NCBI GenBank assembly: GCA_910577065.1
Contig: CAJTLD010000003.1
Location: forward strand, 27,023-54,456
From: an uncultured Lachnospiraceae bacterium
GTDB taxonomy: Bacteria > Bacillota > Clostridia > Lachnospirales > Lachnospiraceae
Length of the DNA: 27,434 nt
Direction of reading: 5' to 3'
The position numbers and the translations under genes were made by a program. Below are positions 21,863 to 27,434 of this stretch, piece after piece. The notes below the pieces were generated by a model, which worked only from the letters and a program-made list of their open reading frames with translations, made no database searches and had not been told where the DNA came from. Positions within the stretch are counted from its first letter, which is position 1, and each line of letters opens with the position of its first letter.

Positions 21863-23182
21863 ATGAATATTATATTGTTATCCGGCGGTTCCGGCAAACG
21901 CCTGTGGCCGCTTTCTAATGAGATACGTTCCAAGCAGTTTATTAAGATTTTTCAAAAAGAAGACGGTTTGTATGAATCCATGGTACAGCGTATGTACCGC
22001 CAGATCCGAAGGGTCAATGCGGATGCTACGGTGACGGTTGCAGCCAGCAGGACGCAAGTTTCTTCCATACGCAACCAGTTGGGCTCCAAAGCTTTGATTT
22101 CGATAGAACCGTGCCGTCGTGATACATTTCCGGCAATTGTTCTGGCCTCGGCGTATCTGGCGGATGTAGAAGGAACGGATCCGGAAGAATCGGTTGTCGT
22201 ATGCCCGGTTGATCCGTATGTAAGCGAGGATTATTTCGGGATGTTGAATCAGCTGGGCGAACTGGCGCAAAAGGGAGAGGCAAATCTTGTATTGATGGGA
22301 ATCAAACCAACTTATCCCAGTGAAAAATACGGCTATATTATCCCGGAAGGAACGGGCGAAATAAGCCGTGTTTCTGCGTTTCGGGAAAAACCGGATGCTG
22401 AAACGGCAGAGGCTTATATTGCGCGCGGGGCGCTTTGGAACGGCGGCGTATTTGCATATAAGTTAAATTATATACTGCAAAAGGCGCACAGCCTGATTGA
22501 TTTTACAGATTACCATGATTTATTTGCCAAATATGAAACGCTGCCCAGGATCAGTTTTGATTGTGCGGTGGCGGAACAGGAAAAGCAGATTCAGGTAATG
22601 CGGTTTGCGGGCGAATGGAAAGATCTTGGAACTTGGAATACGCTGACGGAAGCAATGGAAGAAACCTGTATTGGGGATGTCAGAATGGATGAAACATGTT
22701 CCAATGTGCATGTCCTCAATGAAATCGGTATCCCGATTCTGGCAATGGGACTGAAAGACGTGGTGATTTCCGCCAGCCCGGACGGAATTTTGGTTTCCGA
22801 CAAAGAGCAGTCCAGTTATATGAAGCCATATGTGGACAGCATTGACAGACAGGCGATGTTCGCAGAAAAATCATGGGGAAGCTTCCGGGTTTTGGATGTG
22901 GAACCGGAAAGCATGACGATTAAGGTTACCTTAAATCCGGGGCACAGGATGAATTATCACAGCCACAGGAACCGGGATGAAGTTTGGACAGTCATTTCCG
23001 GTACAGGCCGTACGGTTGTAGACGAGATGGAACAAAGCGTGCATCCGGGAGATGTGATTACGATGCAGGCAGGGTGCCGCCATACCATAATTGCGGTAAC
23101 GGAACTAAAGCTGATAGAAGTCCAGTTAGGCAAGGAGATTTCCGTAGATGACAAGGAGAAATTCCCATTTGAGTTTGAATAA
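21863..23182 (+). CDS. manC: Mannose-1-phosphate guanylyltransferase with C-terminal cupin
   Basis: This makes GDP-mannose from mannose-1-phosphate and GTP. The 439-residue protein opens with the pyrophosphorylase signature LSGGSGKRLWPLS (6-18) and KQF. REKPD and WNGGVFAYK follow. It ends with a cupin of about 100 residues (GHRMNYHSHRNRDEVWTVISG) as in ManC/AlgA-type enzymes, although the cupin's isomerase activity is doubtful because a separate manA follows. The ATG at 21863 is preferred, with AGGAAA about six bases upstream; a GTG at 21857 would sit within that site. It overlaps manA by 35 bases. Confidence 0.92.
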   Translation: MNIILLSGGSGKRLWPLSNEIRSKQFIKIFQKEDGLYESMVQRMYRQIRRVNADATVTVAASRTQVSSIRNQLGSKALISIEPCRRDTFPAIVLASAYLADVEGTDPEESVVVCPVDPYVSEDYFGMLNQLGELAQKGEANLVLMGIKPTYPSEKYGYIIPEGTGEISRVSAFREKPDAETAEAYIARGALWNGGVFAYKLNYILQKAHSLIDFTDYHDLFAKYETLPRISFDCAVAEQEKQIQVMRFAGEWKDLGTWNTLTEAMEETCIGDVRMDETCSNVHVLNEIGIPILAMGLKDVVISASPDGILVSDKEQSSYMKPYVDSIDRQAMFAEKSWGSFRVLDVEPESMTIKVTLNPGHRMNYHSHRNRDEVWTVISGTGRTVVDEMEQSVHPGDVITMQAGCRHTIIAVTELKLIEVQLGKEISVDDKEKFPFEFE

Positions 23183-24158
23183 GCCCTTTCTTTTGCATCC
23201 GGCGGCAAAAGATTATCTGTGGGGCGGGAACCGTTTGAATGATGATTTTGCAAAAGGGATTTCTGTATTTCCCCTGGCAGAAACCTGGGAATGCTCTGTG
23301 CATCCGGACGGCCTTAGCATAGCGGCAAACGGGGAGTTTGCCGGGAAATCGCTTGCAGAGGTACTTTCGGCGCATCCTGAGTTTTTGGGAACGCATCCGC
23401 AGGCAGGCGGGCAGCTTCCGATAATGATAAAATTGATTGATGCAAAAGCAGATTTGTCTATACAGGTCCATCCGAACGATTCATATGCTATGGAACATGA
23501 AGGCGGGGCGCGCGGTAAAACAGAGATGTGGTATATCCTGGACGCCGAAAAGGAAGCAAGCCTGGTATATGGCCTGCGGCATACGGTTGGACGTGAGATG
23601 CTGCGCGAAAGTATAGAGAATGGGACTATTGAAAAGTATGTACAGAGGATACCGGTAAAAAAAGATGACGTTTTTTATGTAGAGGCCGGAACCATTCATG
23701 CAATTGGAGCTGGCGTACTGCTTGCAGAAATTCAGGAAAATTCCAACCTGACCTATCGGCTGTACGATTATGGGCGGTTGGATCAAAATGGGACGAAGCG
23801 GCAGCTGCATGTGGATAAAGCGCTCGAAGCTGCGGATTTAACAGGCAGCAGTAAGCCCAGGCAGCCGCTTCGGGTATTAAAATATCGCCAGGGCTGCGCC
23901 TCAGAACTTTTGTGCCGGTGTAAATATTTTGAGGTATACCGTATGCTTATCAATACCGAGCGGTTCCGGAAACTGGTGGGATACCAGGCGGACGGGGTTT
24001 CGTTCCGGGTTTTGCTTTGTGTGGAAGGATGCGGATTTGTGGTGATGGAAGATGGAGACGGAATGGCGTTTTTTAAAGGGGATTGCATCTTTGTGCCTGC
24101 AAATTCCGTTAAGATCAGGCTGCACGGAAAAGCGCAGTTTCTGGATATCCGCGGCTGA
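23148..24158 (+). CDS. manA: Mannose-6-phosphate isomerase, class I
   Basis: This zinc enzyme interconverts fructose-6-phosphate and mannose-6-phosphate, feeding manC through a phosphomannomutase not present here. The 336-residue protein has Zn-ligand motifs SIQVHPND (Q106, H108), KTEMWY (E126) and AGTIHAIGAG (H184), plus YRLYDYGR. The ATG at 23148 has AAGGAG ten bases upstream. The same hexamer recurs within the gene ten bases before a TTG at 23169, which could serve as an alternative start and would reduce the overlap with manC to 14 bases. It is the last gene of the GDP-fucose run and ends in a terminator. Confidence 0.92.
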   Translation: MTRRNSHLSLNKPFLLHPAAKDYLWGGNRLNDDFAKGISVFPLAETWECSVHPDGLSIAANGEFAGKSLAEVLSAHPEFLGTHPQAGGQLPIMIKLIDAKADLSIQVHPNDSYAMEHEGGARGKTEMWYILDAEKEASLVYGLRHTVGREMLRESIENGTIEKYVQRIPVKKDDVFYVEAGTIHAIGAGVLLAEIQENSNLTYRLYDYGRLDQNGTKRQLHVDKALEAADLTGSSKPRQPLRVLKYRQGCASELLCRCKYFEVYRMLINTERFRKLVGYQADGVSFRVLLCVEGCGFVVMEDGDGMAFFKGDCIFVPANSVKIRLHGKAQFLDIRG

Positions 24159-24171
24159 CGCGCGGTTTTTT
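24149..24171 (+). terminator. Rho-independent terminator of the GDP-fucose operon
   Basis: CCGCG (24149-24153) pairs with CGCGG (24161-24165) around a seven-base loop holding the manA stop codon. Six T (24166-24171) follow. It acts on plus only. Confidence 0.8.
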
Positions 24172-24173
24172 AA

Positions 24174-25478
24174 TCATAATTTAGTCAGATGAAATATCCA
24201 TTTAAGCCAGCCCTGCACGGAACTGGCGCGCCGGATAACCTGGCCTTCATTGCATACATGTAAGCGCCGCATGCGATCCGCAACGTCTTCTTTTTGCGGC
24301 ATTTGTCCTGAACGTAGGACGGAATCAAATAAATCCCGGAAAATCTGATGTTCCAAAATCAGCCCGGCCAGCTTTAACTGCCGTCTTTTGTAATTCATAC
24401 GGAATACCTTTGTCCCCAAAGGGGTAAGGGAAACCAGGATCTGCCTGTCGTCCGTTTCTTTTTGGAACAGCCCAAGATATCGTCCCGCATTGTAGTAATA
24501 GTCGGACTGCCGTAAGTCAAAATCCATCAGTTCCGCTATTTGCACCGGCGTCATGGGGGTTTCATACAGGTTTTCCAGCAGGGAAATAATGCGTTCCATA
24601 GAATTTGCTTGTATAAACGGGATATTTGTATAAGCCATATTATCGTCTGTCCGCTCCGGGGTATCCCGGCGGACCGCGGCCAGATCATCCAGGGTAATGG
24701 CGGTATCCTGCAAAGAGTAGCTTTTAGAGTGCAGCAATTCAATGGATGAATAGTCTGTAAGAGAAGAAAATCGGTATTCAAACAGACGGTAAATCATATT
24801 GGAATACACGGAAAATACCAGCCGGATTGGTTTTGTGACCTTCTGTTCCCACAGGCGGTAAGGATAGTAAAGCTGGCGGATGTGAAAATCTTCATGCACT
24901 ACGTTTTTTGCTTCTAGGATTACAACTGACGTATCGTTCTCAAATCCGCCGTCAATTTCACACTGCGCATTGTTCACATGGATTTTTCGTTTAATACCCC
25001 GGCAGGTATCAACGTCAAAATCAAATTCCCCGGTTCCCATCCTTCCGTGAAACGTTGCGGCATTACCTGAGCAGCCCAGAAAATCGTCCAGGATTCCCGA
25101 CAGCAGCAGGACATTTATCGCGCTGGCTTCCGAACTGATATTGCAGACGTCAATGGATTCAAATGCGGGCAGCTTTACATGGTTCATTTGTGTGACGGTT
25201 TCTTCTGGTTCCGGTATTTTTTCGTACAGTAAAAAATCACTGAGTATGTAAGAACTGCGGCTGTCCGGCAAAATATTCAGTCTGTTCCTCCGTAAAATGT
25301 CCGGCAGCGCATCTGTACTGTCCCATTTGGCCATAAGCCGTGGCTCTTTGAATTCCTTGATCTGGCTGGCTTTTATATGGAAACATCCGTTTTTTTGGAC
25401 TTCTTCTGCGATATGGTATTTTTCAAGCAGCGCCTTCCACGCATCGTTTGCCGAAAGACTTTGGGTTTTAGGGGACAT
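24174..25478 (-). CDS. Putative type II restriction endonuclease, PD-(D/E)XK fold
   Basis: The 434-residue protein is paired with a Dam-type methyltransferase and carries a PD-(D/E)XK-like active site: D176 in CEIDGGF, then E189 and K191 in VVILEAKN, with a following IRQLYYPYR helix that often supports this fold. The C-terminal 160 residues look like a winged-helix region (TPVQIAELMDFDLRQSDYYYNAGRYLGLF), probably for DNA recognition. I do not recognise it as MboI/DpnII or Sau3AI. GAGGTG ten bases before the ATG supports the start, and the gene overlaps the methyltransferase end by 11 bases, consistent with coupled translation. The cognate site is probably that of the methyltransferase; GATC is a guess. 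Confidence 0.72.
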   Translation of the reverse strand: MSPKTQSLSANDAWKALLEKYHIAEEVQKNGCFHIKASQIKEFKEPRLMAKWDSTDALPDILRRNRLNILPDSRSSYILSDFLLYEKIPEPEETVTQMNHVKLPAFESIDVCNISSEASAINVLLLSGILDDFLGCSGNAATFHGRMGTGEFDFDVDTCRGIKRKIHVNNAQCEIDGGFENDTSVVILEAKNVVHEDFHIRQLYYPYRLWEQKVTKPIRLVFSVYSNMIYRLFEYRFSSLTDYSSIELLHSKSYSLQDTAITLDDLAAVRRDTPERTDDNMAYTNIPFIQANSMERIISLLENLYETPMTPVQIAELMDFDLRQSDYYYNAGRYLGLFQKETDDRQILVSLTPLGTKVFRMNYKRRQLKLAGLILEHQIFRDLFDSVLRSGQMPQKEDVADRMRRLHVCNEGQVIRRASSVQGWLKWIFHLTKL

Positions 25479-26307
25479 AGTAAATCAGCACCTCGTTTAT
25501 TTCGCCGCGTTTGGCGGCCTTGCTGTTAATACTCCGTTTGGCCTGGACTGTCCGGATATCATATTCTTTATAAAGTTCCCTGATTTGGGGGCAGTCCGAA
25601 TTGGACTGTAAAAAAGCAATTCCTTTTTTTCGGAGCCTGTCACATTCCTCCTTTAGCGTCACCTGCTGTTCGTAGGAAAATCCGTTTTGCGTATATCCGG
25701 TAAAGGAAGAAGAGGAAGAAATCGGCAGATAGGGTGGATCCAGATAAACAAACGTCCCTTTGCGCAGGCCTTTTAACACATTTCTGTAATCTCCCTGGCG
25801 GATTGCGATTTTGCCTGACCGCAGATAGCCGGACATGGCGCGGATAGACTCCTCGTTTACAATATTGGGGTTTTTGTATTTTCCGTAGGGAGCGTTAAAC
25901 TGCCCGGCAGAATTGACCCGGTATAAGCCGTTATAACAGGTTTTATTTAAGTAGATAATCCGTGCGGCCTTTGCGACGTCCGACAGTTCCCTATAGTCGT
26001 CCGAGCGATCCAGGGAGCGTACCGTATAAAAATATTCCTGCGTATTAAAGCGGTTGTGTTCTTTTAATAAATCGATTAATTCGTCGCAGTGATCGCGTAC
26101 AACGAGATAAACATTGATAAGTTCCTGATTGTAATCGTTAATAATAGCTTTTTTGGGCTGCAATTCAAAAAAAACGGCTCCGCCGCCTACAAATGGCTCT
26201 ACATAAGTAACGCATTTTTTGTCGATAAGCGGCATAATTTCCGGTAGTAACTGTCTTTTCCCCCCAACCCATTTTACAATCGGGGCGATGGACTCATGAT
26301 GTGCCAT
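25468..26307 (-). CDS. DNA adenine N6-methyltransferase, D12 class (Dam/DpnM type)
   Basis: This methylates adenine in duplex DNA and protects it from the partner nuclease. The 279-residue protein has KWVGGKRQL (12-20), the SAM-binding motif EPFVGGG (37-43), the catalytic DPPY (190-193) and the C-terminal SINSKAAKRGEINEVLI block typical of the Dam/DpnIIA alpha group. Members of this group most often recognise GATC. The ATG at 26307 is preferred, with GAGAGGCAGG upstream and the usual short N-terminus before IAPIVKWVGG. An ATG at 26346 would add 13 residues unlike the family. A sigma-A promoter lies directly upstream. Confidence 0.9.
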   Translation of the reverse strand: MAHHESIAPIVKWVGGKRQLLPEIMPLIDKKCVTYVEPFVGGGAVFFELQPKKAIINDYNQELINVYLVVRDHCDELIDLLKEHNRFNTQEYFYTVRSLDRSDDYRELSDVAKAARIIYLNKTCYNGLYRVNSAGQFNAPYGKYKNPNIVNEESIRAMSGYLRSGKIAIRQGDYRNVLKGLRKGTFVYLDPPYLPISSSSSFTGYTQNGFSYEQQVTLKEECDRLRKKGIAFLQSNSDCPQIRELYKEYDIRTVQAKRSINSKAAKRGEINEVLIYYVP

Positions 26308-26354
26308 ACAATACCTGCCTCTCAAATCCCAGAATAAATAAAACAACTTATTCT

Positions 26355-26383
26355 ATTATACCGTCTTGGCATCTTAAGGTAAA
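26355..26383 (-). promoter_or_regulatory. Sigma-A promoter of the restriction-modification pair
   Basis: Minus strand: TTTACC (26383-26378), 17 bases, TATAAT (26360-26355). The -10 is perfect and the -35 matches four of six. It lies between the terminator of the XRE gene and the methyltransferase start. Confidence 0.6.
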
Positions 26384-26385
26384 GG

Positions 26386-26420
26386 GAAAAATGAAAAACA
26401 CCCGGCAGTAACGCCAGGTG
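26386..26420 (-). terminator. Terminator of the XRE regulator gene
   Basis: On the minus strand CACCTGGC (26420-26413) pairs with GCCGGGTG (26406-26399), with one mismatch and a six-base loop. TTTTTCATTTTTC follows. Confidence 0.65.
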
Positions 26421-26465
26421 ATTTACCAGGGAATATATCTTCCCAGTGACTCTATAAACGGTTAT

Positions 26466-26867
26466 TTACGGTTTGGAGTCCTGTTCAGAAATTTTGTTTT
26501 TGGGTTTGGAGTGTGGCGTCTGGCCGGTTGCCTGCCTGCTTTTTCCGGCGCCCGAAAACGTAATTCCCATTTCAATAAACAGCGGCTTTTTCTCTTCCGG
26601 GATCGCCCGGTAAATATTAACCAGATGGCGTTCGTCGGCGGTGTATGGAGTAGCCTGCGGCTCTTTTACAGAGGTAACCCCGTAAATATAATCCGTGGTT
26701 GTGTTGAAATAGGATGCAAGCAGAACCATGGTTTTTGCATCCGGTTCGCGGCGGTTTTGAATATAGCCATTTAACGTTGTCGCGGAAAGATTCAGAGTTT
26801 TTGCCAGTTCCTTCTGTGTGACGGATTTTTCTTCCAGAAGAAAGCGCAGCCGATTTCCGATATCCAA
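26466..26867 (-). CDS. XRE-family transcriptional regulator
   Basis: The 133-residue protein has an N-terminal Cro/C1 helix-turn-helix (about residues 5-60: TQKELAKTLNLSATTLNGYI, then REPDAKTMVLLASYFNTTTDYIYG). A short helix and a polar C-terminal tail follow. It uses a TTG start with AGGAGGG seven bases upstream; no in-frame ATG fits the domain. It is longer than typical restriction-modification controller (C) proteins of about 80 residues and is separated from the methyltransferase by a terminator and a fresh promoter. It may regulate that pair or itself, or be an independent mobile-element regulator. Confidence 0.88.
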   Translation of the reverse strand: MDIGNRLRFLLEEKSVTQKELAKTLNLSATTLNGYIQNRREPDAKTMVLLASYFNTTTDYIYGVTSVKEPQATPYTADERHLVNIYRAIPEEKKPLFIEMGITFSGAGKSRQATGQTPHSKPKNKISEQDSKP

Positions 26868-27142
26868 GATTTATCCCTCCTATCTTTATAACGGTATACT
26901 CCCCATTTATTTTTGCCTGATTCTGTGGCAGTTCATACGGATTTAGGGGAGAAACAAAAAGCATATATTGGCATTTTAAAATAAAACAAGGAAGAATATT
27001 GGAAAAATACTCGAATAGCGTAGAAAAAATTTTCGCTACGAAAATTATACGCGTATTGAATATTGCATCTGCAAAATGGGTATAAAAAAGTTAGTGGAAT
27101 AAACAGAAAAGAGGTAAAAAACAAAGAAGGGGAGTTAAGCCC
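26868..27142. other. AT-rich intergenic region upstream of the XRE gene
   Basis: No gene is supported here. It should contain the XRE promoter, but I find no box pair with good spacing. An inverted repeat CGTAG (27019-27023) / CTACG (27036-27040) flanks an A/T-rich core and could be a regulator site. A GC-clamped hairpin GGGG (27129-27132) / CCCC (27140-27143) lies at the edge of the putative insertion sequence. Confidence 0.5.
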
Positions 27143-27183
27143 CAATGTCATTTAGTTAAGGAATCAACGGTGACGCTCCTTAC

Positions 27184-27223
27184 AGAGCAAGGTATATAGA
27201 AATATGTACCCTGCTCTTTTTTT
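27184..27223 (+). terminator. Hairpin terminator in the insertion-sequence leader
   Basis: AGAGCA (27184-27189) pairs with TGCTCT (27212-27217) and GGTA (27191-27194) with TACC (27207-27210), with one mismatch between them; seven T end at 27223. It lies before the transposase start and should stop transcription arriving from outside. Confidence 0.8.
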
Positions 27224-27309
27224 GTAACTTTTTTGAAAAAACACTTGACAAATATGAAAAAATTTGCGGCGAAGCCCCTTGAATGTATTACATTTTGGAG
27301 GTAACGCCT

Positions 27310-27434
27310 ATGACATTTGCTGAACATGTAAAAAACGATCTATTATTCCTTATCCAGGAGATGGCATCTGCCCCATGGCTGTTTTCTAAAAACCCAGCGG
27401 CTGACTTTTCAAGAAGCAGAAAACTTGATTTTGC
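27310..27434 (+). CDS. Transposase N-terminus, IS4 family type (partial, cut by window end)
   Basis: The first 41 residues are visible: MTFAEHVKNDLLFLIQEM, then a PWLF.KNP..DFSR.RKL pattern that I recall from N-termini of DDE transposases of the IS4 family in Clostridia. GGAGGT eight bases before the ATG supports the start. The catalytic DDE residues lie beyond the window, so family and integrity cannot be confirmed. Confidence 0.6.
   Translation, partial: MTFAEHVKNDLLFLIQEMASAPWLFSKNPAADFSRSRKLDF

Larger units (their letters stand above)
27143..27434 (+). mobile_element. Left end of an IS4-type insertion sequence (partial)
   Basis: The window ends inside this element. Evidence is the transposase-like start at 27310 and a leader of about 170 bases with a strong terminator in front of it. 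A terminus-like segment at 27143-27162 ends in TTAAGGA and loosely resembles the terminal repeats of the IS231 branch. The exact left boundary is uncertain because the right end is not visible. Confidence 0.5.

Noticed and set aside
26933..27151. 72-codon hydrophobic minus-strand frame in the XRE upstream region
   Set aside because: It is Phe-rich because of A/T-rich DNA and crosses the insertion-sequence edge. A small membrane toxin was considered, but there is no ribosome site or antitoxin RNA pattern.
27245..27250. TTGACA as a transposase promoter -35
   Set aside because: No -10-like sequence occurs at 16-18 bases. A weaker pair (TTTGCG-N17-TATTAC, 27263-27291) is possible but too poor to list.

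Overview
The window reads as a Bacillota chromosome segment, most likely a motile Clostridia species of the Lachnospiraceae type. Supporting signs are strong AGGAGG ribosome sites, GTG and TTG starts, Gram-positive sigma-A and sigma-D (sigma-28) promoters, a flagellin leader built like a CsrA target, and Gram-positive-style DUF115 (Maf) flagellin glycosyltransferases. No taxonomic marker gene is present, so this placement is inference.

Region 1 (1-8.05 kb) is the flagellin and Maf core. A FlgN/FliT-like coiled-coil protein precedes a short major flagellin (fliC). That flagellin has a near-perfect sigma-28 promoter, a leader hairpin presenting GGA in its loop, and a terminator. A 93-residue helical protein follows. 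Then comes a tandem duplication of a convergent gene pair: maf1 facing a DUF3880/CgeB-like glycosyltransferase, then maf2 facing its paralogue. Both minus-strand glycosyltransferases keep the same promoter design (TTGC-rich -35, N17, TATAAT) over a palindrome.

Region 2 (8.1-24.2 kb) is a glycan assembly and sugar-nucleotide cluster. It holds pseB, a third CgeB-like glycosyltransferase, two GT2 enzymes, a minus-strand radical SAM protein, a GT2-methyltransferase fusion, a CatB-like acetyltransferase and a LicD protein with a truncated glycerophosphotransferase-like tail. A second, longer flagellin with a cysteine-containing insert follows, then gmd, fcl, manC and manA, which together supply GDP-L-fucose from fructose-6-phosphate apart from phosphomannomutase. 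The gene set points to a flagellin glycan that may contain fucose or other deoxysugars, methyl, acetyl and possibly phosphodiester groups.

Region 3 (24.2-27.4 kb) is an accessory edge on the minus strand: a PD-(D/E)XK endonuclease paired with a Dam-type adenine methyltransferase (a type II restriction-modification unit), an XRE regulator, about 440 non-coding bases, and the start of an IS4-type transposase cut by the window end.

The most notable structures are the duplicated maf/glycosyltransferase pair with its overlapping divergent promoters, the radical SAM enzyme inside a flagellin glycan locus, the frameshifted LicD fusion beside the second flagellin, and the CsrA-like leader.
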